64,000 bases of DNA, taken from the NCBI GenBank assembly GCA_013180625.2, contig SNVD02004371.1:1-64000 (forward strand), written 5' to 3'. Numbering within the stretch: position 1 is the stretch's first letter; every line of letters starts with the position of its first letter. Below, one piece after another: positions 44,688-57,319 of the stretch. A model generated the notes under the pieces. The model worked only from the letters and a program-made list of their open reading frames with translations, had not been told where the DNA came from and ran no database searches. Position numbers and translations under genes: made by a program. The stretch comes from Boswellia sacra (lineage: Eukaryota > Streptophyta > Magnoliopsida > Sapindales > Burseraceae).

Positions 44688-45660
44688 ATGTCCAACTTGA
44701 AAAGCCTAGAGTTTGCTCCCCTGACCCTAGAAATAAAAGGGTATCTAATATGGCCCACAAATGGTCAATCACATTTGGTGCAGAAAATTTAGAACACACT
44801 ATAATGGAAGGCAATCAGGCAACTTCACAAGAAAATGCCAAAACAATGAATTTCATGCGCCACCATCTATGTGACGACATGAAGAACCAATATCTTTCTA
44901 AAAATGACCCAGTAGTGTTCTAGAAAAGTTTGAAAGAAAGATTTGACCACTAAAGGAATGTGTTTCTCCCTATAGCTAAATGTGCTTTTGATTAGTTGAG
45001 ATTCCAAGATTTTAAATCAATTTTTGTGTACAATTCTGCTCTTTATACTATTATTGTAGAATTAAAATTATATAGTGAAAATATATCAGATTATACTCTG
45101 ATAGTTAAAACATTGTCTACATTTTATGCCTCAAATGTGCTTCTTCAGTAGCAATATCAAGACCATCATCTTAAAAAGTATTCAGAACTTATTACTTGTC
45201 TCCTCCTCCCTGAACAACGTAATGATCTATTTTGATGAAAAATCACCATTCATGTCCTACTAGCTCTCTACCATTCCCAGAAACGAATGCTAGTAATTTT
45301 AAAGGCCAAGGACAATGACAAGGAGGAGGACGAGGCTGTAAAAATGGTAATCAATGGGGTGGCCACAAATCTTGGGGACAAATGAATGCCAAAAATGCCC
45401 ACCAGAGATGGGAAAGCTATGAGGAAAAACGTTTTAGAAAATAAACCTCCCAAGAAACGTGAGAAAACTTATTACAGATGTAACATGACTAGACATTGGT
45501 CACATACTTGTCATACGGCCAAACATTTGGTGGAGTTATATCATGCCTCTATAAACAATAAAGGAAAGAATGCTGAGACCAACTATGTTAATGACCCAGA
45601 AGGTCAGTTTAATCTTGATGTCTCCAATTTTTTTAATGATCTAGATGAGGCTGTTGGATA
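44688..45660 (+). pseudogene. Copia D gag
   Basis: ATG at 44688 starts MSNLKSLEFAPLTLEIKGYL, the usual gag beginning of this copia group. The reading then shifts frame to NAKTMNFMRHHLCDDMKNQY and LSKNDPVVF near 44840-44920. LRFQDFKS-type residues (about 45000) and YSELI near 45180 follow. A worn knuckle reads YYRCNMTRHWSHTCHTAKHL near 45470 (C, H and C remain; one Cys is changed). It ends in ASIN...FNDLDEAVG. Several stops and at least two frameshifts. Confidence 0.85.
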
Positions 45661-45829
45661 AATGATGTTTGAAGAAAATGCCCCAACCAACTGAATAGTT
45701 GTTGTTTTATTGCATGTTGTAATATGTCTTATTATAATGTATTTGGTGTGCATGTGTGTTTACATGTGTGTTCTATTACGATGTTTTGATGTACTTTTAT
45801 CTTGTGTAGACTTTTTGTAATAAAAAGGA

Positions 45830-47102
45830 ATGGACATGAAAGCATTGTACAAAAATGATAAAGATCTATGTCTAGTTGATAGTGCGACAACTCATGCTAT
45901 TCTTAAACATAAGAAATATTGTCTAAAGTTAACATTTATAGAAACAAAAGTTAATACTATATCAGGGTCTATTAATTTGATTGAAGGCTTCGGAAGAGCC
46001 ACCATAATGTTAGCAAGCGGTACTAAATTATATATTGATAATGCCTTATATTTAACCAAATCCAAAAGAGATTTGGTTAGTTTTAAAGATATAAGGCATG
46101 ATGGATATCATATTGAGACATCTTGTGAAAATAGTATTGAATTTCTTTATATTACTTCAAATGTCTCAGGACAGAAGAAGACATTAGAGAAGCTTGAAGC
46201 TTTCTCTTCTGGATTGTATTATATGTACATAAAGTCCATGAAAACCTACACAGTAAAGAAACAGAAGTTTAAAGATCCTAAAACTTTTATGTTGTGGCAT
46301 GATCATCTTGGTCACTGAAGATCAACAATGATGCGTAGGATTGTTGAGATTACAAATGGACATCCATTAAAGAATCAGAAAATTCTTCTATCCAATAAAA
46401 CTATTTGTACTACTTGTTCACAAGGAAAACTGATTACGAGACCATCTCCTTCTAAGATCGGTTTTGAATCCTCATCATTTTTACAAAGAATTCAAAGGGA
46501 TATATGTGGATCCACTCAGCCACCTTATGAATTATTTCGTTACTTCATGGTCCTAACTAATGCTTCTGTAAAGTGGTCTCATGTTTGTTTATTGTTAACT
46601 AGAAATATTGCATTTGCTAGACTATTGCCTCAAATCATCAAATTACGGACACATTTTCTAAACCATCCTATTAAATCACTATGTCTTGGTAATATTGGTG
46701 AATTTACATCAAAAGCATTTGATAATTATTTTATGTCCATTGGAATTGATGTTTCCACATGTCCATAACCAAAATAGTTTGGCAGAATCACTTATGAAAC
46801 GACTGCAGATAATTGCACATACTTTGTTGTTAAGAACGTAGTTGCCAACTCCTAACAAAGGCTATGTTATTTTGCATGCTACATCATTAATCAGATTAAT
46901 GCCCACTGCTTATCATGAATATTCACCATTACAACTTGCACTTGGCCAAAAACCCAATATATCTCGTTTAAATTTTTTGGTTGTGCCGTACAAGTTCCTA
47001 TTGCTCCCTCGAAGCGAACAAAAATGGGACCTCAACATTGATTGGGAATTTATGTGGGTAACAATTCTCTTTCTATTATTAGATATTTGGAACCCACAAT
47101 AG
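45830..47102 (+). pseudogene. Copia D protease, pre-integrase and integrase
   Basis: Segment 45830-46318: CLVDSATTHAILKHKKYC is the protease box (DSATTH, where DSGTTH is usual), followed by ISGSINLIEGFGRATIML and LYLTKSKRDLVSFKDIRHDG and ending FMLWHDHLGH. Segment 46328-46768: TICTTCSQGKLITRPSPSKI (Zn-binding Cys), then LQRIQRDICGSTQPPYELFR, the integrase core start with D in RDICG. The second Asp region has LGNIGEFTSKAFDNYFMS (Asp lost: DNxGEFT is usual). Segment 46842-47102 is the C-terminal integrase. Frames change between segments. Confidence 0.85.
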
Positions 47103-47779
47103 GTGATCTTTTTACCGCATTTTTTACGGATTCTCATTTTGATTAAACAATTTTCCCATGTTTCAGGGAACAGAAAATGCCCCCTAAAGTTAGGCATATG
47201 CCTTCTGAAGTAAGGTAAGAACTTTCTTGGAATGTAGAAACTTTGTCTCATCTTGATCCTCTCACGTCTCAATGTGAAAATGAAGTACAAAGGATAATAT
47301 ATCTTCAAAATATTGCTAGTCAGATACTGGACGCTTTTAGTAACATAGCTAAGATAACAAAATAACATATTCATGTTGTGATTACATAGGCACGAATTGA
47401 GATCCTTGTTGAACAAACTCCCCAAGCAATAATGAATAACCAAACTGTTGCACGCCTAACGCATGGAAGACCGCTTGGATCAAAAGATATTGTCCTCTGA
47501 AAAAGAAAAACGATAAATATCAACCGTAGTGAATTTAATGATTGAGCTAAAGATTTCACATTTTATAATTTATCTCCTGAAGAGATACATGTTTCTAATG
47601 AGACACATGCCCATGAAGAGGTACAAGTTATTAAGAGGAGTGTGCCGCTAAAGTGGCATATAAAAATGAGAAATTTTCTATTAATTATACTAGAGAAATG
47701 TGGAATCATGATGAAATTGTCATCAACGATATATTTTCATTTGCAATAGCCATTAATATTATGAATGGTGATTTTGAAC

Positions 47780-49360
47780 CACATCCATTGGATGAATGTA
47801 AGTAAAGGCATGATTGGCCTAAATGGACAGAAGCAATTCAATTAGAATTAGCCTCCTTGGCCAAACATGAAGTTTTCAGACCTGTAGTCTAATGCTAATT
47901 AATGTAAAACCCATTGGATATAAATGGGTGTTTACTAGAAAACAAAACAAGAAAAATGAGATCATCATATATAAAGCCCGTTTAGTGGCTCAAGGTTTTT
48001 CTCAAAGACCGGGTATTGATTTTGATGAAACTTACGCCTCAATAATGGATACAATCATTTTTAGATATTTGATCAGTTTAGCAATCTCATAAAAACTTCA
48101 CATGTGCCTAGGGATGGCAATGGGGTGGGGTGGGGTGGGGAGGCCCTCCCCATTCCCCATCGCATTGTTCAATTTAATCCTCATTCCTTATCTACTCCCC
48201 ATGTATTTTAGAGTGAGGCGGGGATGGGAAATCTCCATACAAGGAATACATTTCCCACCCCTACCCACTCCCCATATCAACATCTTTTATATAATTAAAT
48301 TTAAGTTGTAAACAAAATAACATAATATTTTATTTTTAGACAATAATATAATTTTATGTTTTTTCAATAATCCAAATATTAAATGTCAAATAAAAATTAT
48401 TTTTAACTTTATATATTTTATTTTATGTAATAGTTTATTATAAGAAAATAAAATTAAGAATAAATTTTATGTTTTTATATATAATGATAGGGTGTGGGAC
48501 AGGTGTGGGACGGGTGTAGGAAGTAGTAAACCCATCCCCACCCTATAATAATATGGGGATTAAAATTCTACCCCATCCCCATGAAAACTATACCCATCCC
48601 CACCCCAATAGAGGCGAATCCTACATTTTGTCATCCTTATATGCGCCTTATGAATGTGGTTATTGCTTACCTATATGGTAAATTAGAATTTGACATATAT
48701 ATGAAACTTTTTGAAGGATTTCAGTTGCCTGAAGCAATTAAAACATAATCAAGGAGCATGCATTCACTTAAATTACAAAGATCTCTATATGGATTGAAAC
48801 AATTAGGGCGAATGTGATACAATCACCTTAGTGAATACTTGACTAAAGAGGGATACATTAATGATCTCATATGCCCTTTCGTGTTTATAAAGAAGTTAGA
48901 ATCTGGTTTTGCTATTATAGAAGTATATATTGATGACATGAATTTCATTGAGAGACTCCTAACGAGATTTAGAATGTTGCAGAATATTTGAAAAGAGAAT
49001 TTGAAATAAAAGACTTAGGAAAAACAAAATACTTTCTCAATCTACAGATCGAGTATAGTTCAACCGGTATGCTTGTTCATCAGTCAGCATATACAGAAAA
49101 GATTTTAAAATGATTCAATATGGATAAGGTTCATCCGTCGAGTACCCCAATGGTGGTCTAATCCCTTGATCCTAAAAAGGATCCATTCCGTCCTAAAGAG
49201 GACGATGAATATATACTTGGCCCAGAAATATCATATCTAAATGCCATAGGTGCATTAATATATCTGGAATAGTATACAAGGCCAGATATTGCATTTGCAA
49301 TAAATATATTAGCTAGATTTAATTTTGCACCTACTAGACGGCATTGGAATAGGATTAAAC
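47780..49360 (+). pseudogene. Copia D reverse transcriptase (interrupted by MITE)
   Basis: Pieces: [18 protein letters not shown] near 47830, [20 protein letters not shown] and [20 protein letters not shown] with TYAS (47915-48050), a MITE at 48109-48639, then RLMNVVIAYLYGKLEFDIYM, KLFEGFQ, and AIIEVYIDDMN near 48915 with the catalytic YIDD. LGKTKYFLNLQIEYSSTGML and VHQSAYTEKIL follow. RPDIAFAINILARF ends it near 49320. Removing the MITE and one 8-bp duplication restores the residue order at the break. Confidence 0.9.
48101..48647. mobile_element. hAT-like MITE in copia D RT (element 48109-48639)
   Basis: It starts TAGGGATGGCAA at 48109 and ends TTGTCATCCTTA at 48639; these inverted termini match at 10 of 12 bases. 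CATGTGCC (48101-48108) and TATGCGCC (48640-48647) are an 8-bp target duplication with one mutation in each copy; the host coding sequence around it supports CATGCGCC as the original. 531 bp, G-rich at the left and C-rich at the right (GGGGTGGGG / CCCCATCCCC), so the ends can fold together. No transposase. Confidence 0.9.
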
Positions 49361-49374
49361 ATATTTTTCATTAT

Positions 49375-49935
49375 CTTCAGGTAACCACTGATTTGAGATT
49401 ATTCTTTTCAGATGAGCTTTCTGAAAATCATGGTTTAGTTGGATATGCTAATGTTGGTTATTTATCTGATCCCCATAAAACTCGATCTCAAAATGGATAT
49501 GTTTTTACCTATAACAAGATCGTAATTTCATGGCGTTCTACAAAGCAAACTTTGATTGCTACATCTTCTAATCATTTTGAAATCCTTATGTTACATGACG
49601 CCAACTGAGAATGTGTATGGTTACAATTTGTTATTCAATACATCCAGAATTCTTGTGGATTATCTCCTACATTAGGTCCTCCAACAATTATATATGAATA
49701 AAATACAGCTTGTATAGCACAAATTAGAGGAGGATGTATCAAAGGAGATCGAACCAAGCATATTTCTCTAAAATTCTTCTACACGCATAAACTTCAAGAA
49801 AACAGAAAAATTGACGTGAAACAAATCCGTTCCAACAATAGCCTTACAGATTTATTTACCAAGACATTGCCAACATCAACTTTTGAAAAATTAACATACG
49901 GCATTGGCATGCGGCGGCTCAACAAGCAGCCAAGT
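49375..49935 (+). pseudogene. Copia D RNase H
   Basis: LRLFFSDELSENHGLVGYAN, VGYLSDPHKTRSQNGYVFTY and ISWRSTKQTLIATSSNHFEI (49393-49587) show the standard copia RNase H, with the first Asp in GYADAG-type position changed to Asn (GYANVG) and the usual Glu (SSNHFE) kept. After a stop, TKHISLKFFYTHKLQE (His kept), NNSLTDLFTKTLPTSTFEKL and GMRRLNKQ end the polyprotein at about 49935. Confidence 0.9.
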
Positions 49936-50205
49936 TGATAAAGAATAATATTTTTGTCACCATGATCAGGAGGAGTTGTCATCAGGGAGTATTTTGGACA
50001 TTTATATGTACTGTACTCTTTTCTCCTTAGCCAAGTTTTTCCCACTGAGTTTTATTGGCAAGGTTTTTAATGAGACAGTAAAGCATGTCCATCGTCACTT
50101 AGGAAATAATTATATTTGTTTGCTATGGTTTTTATCTTACTGGATTTTTTTCTTAACAAAGTCAATTGTAATTATCTTAAGATAGTAAAATATCTAAAGG
50201 TGGAG

Positions 50206-50593
50206 TATTGTAAAGTATTAGATATTTTATAAAGCATTAAATTTTTTTTCTTGTTCATGGTCAAAGATAAATATTCACCTTTTATAAGGCCGTAATTTGA
50301 GGCGATGGAGCTTTCTATATATACTCCGCTGCTCTTTGGTTTTTAAAACACCAAGAAAAAGAAATTAATCCACTTTTACATTTTCTCTCTCTCTTGTCCC
50401 ATCTTTCTCCCACCTCTCTATACCTCATCTTCTCCACCACTTTATTTCTCTCTTTCATTAACTTATTTCCAAATTTTCTTCTATTAATTTTACCTCTTAC
50501 CACAAGTCATCTTCTTTTCTCACCGTCTAGAAACTTTTAATTAATTAAATATTATTCTATCTTATAACACTATAATATACTTAAATCATAATA
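50206..50593 (+). mobile_element. 3' LTR of copia D
   Basis: It starts TATTGTAAAGTATTAGATAT right after the purine tract AAAGGTGGAG and ends AATCATAATA before GATTG. CTATATATACTCC near 50312 is a plausible TATA box. Confidence 0.9.
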
Positions 50594-52764
50594 GATTGTA
50601 GTTTTTATGCATAAAAGGGAAAGGTAAAACTCAATTTTTAATCATTACAAACCCTCCTTTTATCAAGGCACCATATTCTTTGCTTCTGAATTTGGTTTTC
50701 TTCATGAAATGACAAGTCCATCTTCTTCTAACTGCACAATTATGTACATTTCTCAACTAAAAGCCGAAAGCTAGCGCTCTTTAATTTAATTCATTAAATC
50801 CAAAATGTATATGCCTTGCATGATTATTTCTTTTTCAACTGCATAATGTCAAAATCATAGGAATATGGAGCCAAATGACATTAAAAGAGATTATGTAGAG
50901 AAAGAATACCTTCGTTTTTAATTGTTCTGACAAAGCAATGTACCTTCATTTTTAATTAGTAGTTTATGTAGAAGTCACCAATTCCTTTTCAGACATAAGA
51001 GAGTTGACCTCCCCTGATAGTTTCATTCCGACATAGCATCAAGAGTTTCACGCTTTTAAATGGAACACTTGCTGTCTTGAAAGATCATTCATATACATTT
51101 AATTTGCACAATTACAAACACTGGTAGAAACCGAGTAGCTTCTAGTTCAATCACTTCAACAATTCCCCAATTAGAATCCCAACGTTGTGCCACTGATTTG
51201 TTTAATTTTTCATTTAATCACCAAAATTTAGTAGCGTGGAAGTTCTCTCAAACCTAAATTAATATGTTCACGTGATCAATCTATTTGAATCTTATTTATG
51301 GTCCTTGAAATTGTCCTTTAAAGTAAATATAGTACCATTTATCTAAGATCTTTTTAGAACAAAATAATGCCTAGTTTAGAGTCTAGATTCGAAACAATAG
51401 CAATATTCCGTTATCTATCATTTCTTGTCATATCCAGAACTGGAATTCATACTAATTAATCAATTGACTACCTATAAATGTCATGAGCATGTATTGATCA
51501 TACATGAGATCAAAAGTTTAGCACTTCTATTAATTAGTTAAATTGGTGTGCTCCGAAGCCTTAGCATGAATAAAATAAAAGTTTATGAAGTGAAAGATTC
51601 TCCTCGAGAGTAAGACAAGCCAATATTGTCTATTGGTTACTATCTTCATCCCATATACTCAAAACAGTTGATTAGTGTAATTAATAAATTGAGGAAATTA
51701 TGTTTGCATACATTAACAAGTTTTGTAACTGGAATAGAGCGAATTTGATATTAATTTTTCCTGATTTCCTTTATTATTATTGACATTTAAAGAAAAAAAT
51801 AAAAATTCATATCTTTTTTAAAATAAGTTTTGTATGGATTCTTGAAATGTTAAAGGATATATATCAAATATTTATGTGTACCCTTTCCATGAAAGTTTTA
51901 TCAAAAAATATTGTTTGCAGATTAATTGAGTATTTTTTTTCTTTTTAATATCAGCCAAATCTTTTTTATGATTATATAATATTTTAGCATGATGCATAGG
52001 TTTGTTGGAAATAATATTGATTTCTTGACTTAGCAATCCTTTGAATATTTTATCATAGATTATGTTGAAAAAGTATAAGTATATTAATAAACTAAACTAT
52101 ATAATTAAATAAAAGATAATATTTCTAATCTCAATAATATAAAATAAAAAGAAGACATAGCAATTGTATTAAAGCAAAAAATGGAGATTTTGATTGATTA
52201 AAAAAAAGCGAGGGACCTATCTCTATATAAAATATTAACCATGACTTTGGTAAGAAATCTATTTGTATATTAAATCCTTATTGATGTAGGAAATACTATT
52301 ACTTTCTTATTTAATCATATATTGTACAAGAAATTTTGTTTAATTAAATACAATAAAACTAAAATTTCGAGGAACCACTTATTTGAAATATTAATTATAT
52401 ACCTGTATCAATGTAATTATCCAAAATTTTGGTTTTGTTTGGTGGGACCCAGGCCCGTTGAGTCAGTTACCATCCCCCGGCAAGAAACATGAAGATTTGT
52501 AGTTATAGACGGCGGCAATTAGAATAAATAACCTCTTTATATCTGAAAAATAAGTGCATGTGTGAGAAAATGTTTTGGCCGAAGTAAGTGGGGATTGCCA
52601 TCCACGTTCCCTTTCTTTTATTGTGAGGAAGAGATTTAGTAGCTTTGAAATTTACCTACGAAAAGTTTCAAAAGACAACATTTGATGTTTATAGTTAAAT
52701 CTTGTGCCAAGAATCTTTATTCCTGTCCAGTGATCTTGCCCCGAACAACCTGTAATTTTACCCA
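50594..52764. other. Intergenic stretch upstream of the TNL pseudogene
   Basis: AT-rich unique sequence. No gene, tRNA or transposon end was recognised. TTTATATCTG near 52535 and the last 200 bases are the likely former promoter and leader of the resistance gene. Confidence 0.5.
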
Positions 52765-55700
52765 ATGGCTTCATCTTCTTCTGTTATCCTTCAAGACAAG
52801 TATGATGTCTTTCTTAGTTCCAAAGGGGAGGATACCCGTCAAAACTTCACAAGCCATCTCTATGCTGCTATGAGTCGAAAGCAAATTCAATCCTTCATAG
52901 ATGATCATGGACTTAGGAGTGTAAACATTGGATCACCAGAATTTCAAGTTGTAGGAATTCGTGGTATGGGCGGATTGACAAAACAACTCTTGCTAGCCCG
53001 GTTTTATGAGGAATTGTCTATATATTATGAAGGTCACTCCTTTACTTCCAATGTTAGAGAAGGAAAAATAAAAATAAAAAGGTTAAACCATGTGCGAGAG
53101 CAATTCTTTTCGCATGCATTTGAAGAAGATCTCAAAATAAGCACTCATATTATCCCACAATATATTAAAGACAGGATCCAATGCAAAAAGGTTTTTATTG
53201 TTCTTGATGATATCGATAGTTTAGAACAGTTGGAATCTATATTTAGAGGGCTTGATCAATTTTGTCCGGGAACCAGGATTGTTATAACCACTAGAGATAG
53301 ACATATACGTAGAAGTTTTAAAATGCATATAATGATTTATGAGGTAGATGGACTCAACTATAATGAATATCTTCAACTCTATTGTAATTATGCTTTTGAA
53401 GAAAACCATATCCCTCCTAAAGGTTGTTTTGAGCTCTCAAACAGGGTGGTACCTTATGCCAAAGGCCATCCGTTAACTCTTAAGAGTGTTGGGATCCTTC
53501 CTTTGTAATAAGGACAAACAGATTTGGGAAAGTGCCTTGTCTAATTTAAAAGTAATTAACGGCAAGAAAATTCATGATGTGTTGAAAATTAGTTATGAAA
53601 AACTGAATAAAAGAAAGATATATTCCTTGACATTGCTTGTTTCCTTAATGGGGAACATAGATATGATGTAACAAGAATATTTGATGGTTGTTATGACTTC
53701 TTTACACATGCTTGGTTGGATAACCTTATTGAGAAGTTGCTGATATTAGAATCAAACCAAAAGAAGCTTCAAATGCATGATTTACAGCAAGAAATGGCTC
53801 AAAGAATTGTTTACCAAGAATTTGAAAAACAATCTAGGAAGTCGTAGCCGATTATGGTCCCCTGATGATATTTGCCGCATTTTGCAATATAATAGGGTGA
53901 GATCCTACTTAATTCACTTTATTCTTTGTGAAAATCAATCAACACTAGAAATTTCCATTTTCACTAACTTCAATGTTTAGAAGCTTTTGTATATTTTTGT
54001 ATTGACTTGGGTAGCGATTCAATTGAAGGCATGTTCCTAAATATGTCTAAGATACGAGACTTACTAATAAGTTTTCAAGTCTTTGCTAAGATGACTAATC
54101 TCAAATTGCTTAAGTTCTACAATTATGAGCTTTACAATGAGAGTTCGGAGATCTCCAAAGCGCGTCTTCTTCAAGGTTTAGAATATCTTTCTAATGAGCT
54201 GAGGTATTTCTATTGAGATGGTTATCCTTGGAAAGAATTGCTATCAAAATTTAATGCTAGGAACCCTGTTCAACTCACATTGCCATATAGCAAACTTAAG
54301 CAACTTTGGGCTGAAGCAAAGGTATGTTTTATTTTTATGTTGTGTTCTTACTTTGAATATAAATTGTGTAATTAACCCTTACTAATATATTCTTGACATT
54401 TGTCCTTTACTTTAGCATCCTTCCAAATTAAAAATCCCCGATTTGCATGACTTGAAAGACCTGACCGGGATTCCGGATCTCTTAAATGCCACAAGCCTTG
54501 AGGTTATAAATCTTCAAAATTGCATATGATTGGTTGATATTCACACATCTATCCAATACGTCTCCAACCTCCCTGCCTTAAACATGGGAGGCTGGACAAA
54601 GTTTACGAGCTTTCCAAGAAACATGAATGTTGGATCTCCTATAACTATTGACCTTTCTCGTTGCACTAGTCTCAATGAATTTCCACAGATTTCAGAGAAT
54701 GTGAAGGTGTTGTTTTTAAGTGGAACTGCAACAAGAGAAGTTTCTCCAGCAATTGAGCGTCTAGCTGAGTTGGTTGAATTAGATATGTAAAAATGCACTA
54801 GTCTCAAGAAGCTTTCGGCCAATTTTTCTAAATTCAAGATCAAAAGGCTTATTCTTTCAGATTGCTCAAACCTTAAAGAATTGCCGGAGAACTTGGCAAT
54901 TTTAACAAATAACTTGATACAAGCAGAACTGCTGTAAGTCAACTACCATTCTCTTTTGCATGTTGGAAGCAACTTACTCGGTTAAAGTTCGCTTTCTGCA
55001 ATCTAACTGAAATCCCAGAAGCTCTTGGTCGTATATCCTGACTGGTTGATTTAGATCTAAGCGGGAACAGTTTTGAGACTCTGCCTTCAAGTTTCAAGCC
55101 ACTCTCACAGCTCAAAGCACTTGACCTAAACAAGTGTAATATGCTTCCATTGTTTCCACAGCTTCCACGGTCTATAAAGCATTTAGAAGCAACAAATTGC
55201 AAGCAGCTTCGGTCATTACCAAATATTTCATCAGGTCTAGAAAAAATAGTGGCAGAGGAACAGGAAACAATTGGTTAACACTTTCCTCGATTTCGTAAAA
55301 TCATGCTTGCAAACAGTTTCATGAATCTGGATGAGAATGCATACAACAAAATTTTGGCAGACGCACAACTAATATCTCGAGATATGGCAATTTCATCCAT
55401 CATGTTTCATATTTATAAGTTTACTCTCTCTTTCCCTCTCTCTTTTTTCACTTTCCTACAAATAACAGAATTAATTAATTTCTTGCAGGTAAATCAAGAA
55501 AAAAATATTTTGGCTTTTGTTTCCCTGGAAGTGAACTCCCTGATTGGATCAGCTATGGAGGTCGACAAGTAGTTCATATTAATCTACGTCAGTGTGGTCT
55601 AATTAAAGGTTTCTCGCATTTGTCGGGGTGGTGTTTTCGATTTTTCGCGATGTCAAACTAGTAGCATTCTAATGAGGAGCTATTTGGCTTTTCAAGCTAC

Positions 55701-56157
55701 TGACAGTAAGCAAGGCTCTGCCAGTATTATTCTGCTATCAGGTCTGAGGGGCCAATTGGGTCGAGTCATGTCTTATCCCCATTTTTGTAATGACATAATC
55801 AATGGTGAACTCGAATCTGTCGAATTTGGTTGGCATAGGAGTTTTCTGCAAAAATGGTGTGGGGCCTGCACACTATTTCAATTGACAAGCTTGGCATCAC
55901 AAACCACGCCAACACAAATACAAGCGGAAGTGACCTATCTGATGAAGATGGAATAAAAGTGGCACAACCCAGGACTACAACTCAGGAACTTGTTTTCAAA
56001 AGCCAGGATTTTGGTAAATTAAAAAGAGAAATCCATAAGTTAGTTAGCACAAGGGGAGGTGAAATTGGCAAATATAACGAGGATGAAGTGGAACCCCCTT
56101 CTAGGATAATTCGCAGGAAACAAATCAACACTGACAAAAAAGATCCCCTCCTTCATT
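52765..56157 (+). pseudogene. TIR-NB-LRR resistance gene, TIR and P-loop damaged
   Basis: TNL proteins are intracellular immune receptors. The first exon is open for 247 codons from MASSSSVILQDKYDVFLSSK. Only about 40 residues of TIR remain (GEDTRQNFTSHLYAAMSRKQ, IQSFIDDHGL) before a jump to the NB-ARC start (FQVVGIRGMGG). The P-loop reads GMGGLTKQLLL where GMGGIGKTTLA is usual, so the nucleotide-binding Gly-Lys-Thr is gone. Kinase-2 (KKVFIVLDDIDSLEQLE), RNBS-B (GTRIVITTRDRH) and a GLPL variant (AKGHPLTLKS) follow. A frameshift at about 53490 leads to VLGSFLCNKDKQIWESAL, then MHDLQQEMAQRIV near 53775. Introns lie at about 53897-54014 and 54322-54415, and one ends at 55488. LRR exons (LNMSKIRDLL, TIDLSRCTSLNEFPQISENV, LVDLDLSGNSFETLPSSF) and a C-JID-like tail (YFGFCFPGSELPDWISYGG) carry several stops. 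Confidence 0.9.
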
Positions 56158-57310
56158 AACTGTCGGAGCTTATCAACTCTCTTTAGGCAGACTTAATCTC
56201 CGCAGTATGCAAGAATGGATATGTCATGCTCCCTAAGAACTTCGAGGGTGGTTGAACCAAAGAGAAAAACCTGATACAGACTTCAATTTGACAAACTCAC
56301 ATCAACGTCAAATTTCTTATACTTGATTAATTTTTATTTGGTTATGACCATTGTTCTTATACAATTGACAGACCCAGTACTAAAAGAAATTTCTTTTCCT
56401 CCCTTCATTGACGATTGGAATGGAATCTACGTTTGCCAGATTCATATAAAAAATTGAAGTTATAGCAACAGCAGCACCAAGGCTCTCTTAAGAAAGGTTT
56501 TTCTTTCTAACACTAGGGCAGATCACATTATTGGATTTCAGGCTAGCAATGAAGAAACAGTTCAAATGAAGGATTTTCTGAGCATCAGTAGTAATCACCA
56601 TTCTTTATATAACGATCAGAACAAGAATTGTCTATCAACGCTAAACTGTCCAGTGATTCAAGACCAGGCTTGCCAATGCCGTTGCTAATCAAACAACTGG
56701 AGCATTCATTAGTGTTTGTTGGTTATAATTTATTCAGAATTATATGAATTGAGGCATGAATTGAAAGCACGATGCCGAAGTGTCACTGTGTTTTGACTTG
56801 AATATATGCTAAATATTTTATATGCCTTTGATAAGCTTTTGATGAACGATGCGCATGCCCAGTAACTTCAACACTCGTGTTGCTGACGGGATGCCATCCT
56901 AGCGTTACCCTTCAGATGCACGAGTGACGGCAAGCCAATAACCATAAGATGCTTAGGTAACATGCATATATACAAGCCCTATAACAATGAAGAAGTCATT
57001 TTAGTCAAACAATCATGCTTTACAAATTTATGGTTTTATTTTTAGACTATAAAATGTTCTAGCAATTCTACTCGAGCTAGTAACAGAAAGATAACAAGAA
57101 AGTAGAAAAAGAAATCTTCAGAGAAAACTATGGAAGAAACACAGACGGTGACGACAAAGAGAGACGTGTGACAGCGACAACTGCCTCCAAGAGTACATTT
57201 CTTATTATTCGCAAGCATTGGAGGAGTCTTTGGCGTGATGGAAGAAGCAAGCATGGCATCAAAAGTGAGGTGTAGAGTAGTCAATCTTTTAGCAGAAGAA
57301 TATGAAGAAG
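56158..57310. other. Intergenic stretch
   Basis: 56160-56290 may be the TNL 3' end. The rest has no recognisable gene. The opposite-strand frame at 57042-57284 lacks family motifs. Confidence 0.4.
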
Positions 57311-57319
57311 GATCCTCAA

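Larger units (their letters stand above)
43890..50593 (+). mobile_element. Copia D, complete but degenerate LTR retrotransposon
   Basis: LTRs at 43890-44362 and 50206-50593 start T(G/A)TTGTAAAGTATTA and end AATCATAATA (TA in place of CA in both). CGTTATCAGCA follows the left LTR as PBS, and AAAGGTGGAG (50196-50205) precedes the right LTR as polypurine tract. GATTA (43885-43889) and GATTG (50594-50598) are a one-mismatch duplication. The order gag, knuckle, protease/pre-integrase, integrase, RT, RNase H is typical of Ty1/copia. A hAT-like MITE sits in RT. Every domain carries stops. Confidence 0.9.

Noticed and set aside
46913..47443. 176-codon minus-strand open frame
   Set aside because: It lies opposite copia D integrase and shows no family motif; a shadow frame.
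54541..55202. Minus-strand frames of 133 and 87 codons
   Set aside because: Opposite to the TNL leucine-rich repeats; typical shadows of LRR codons.
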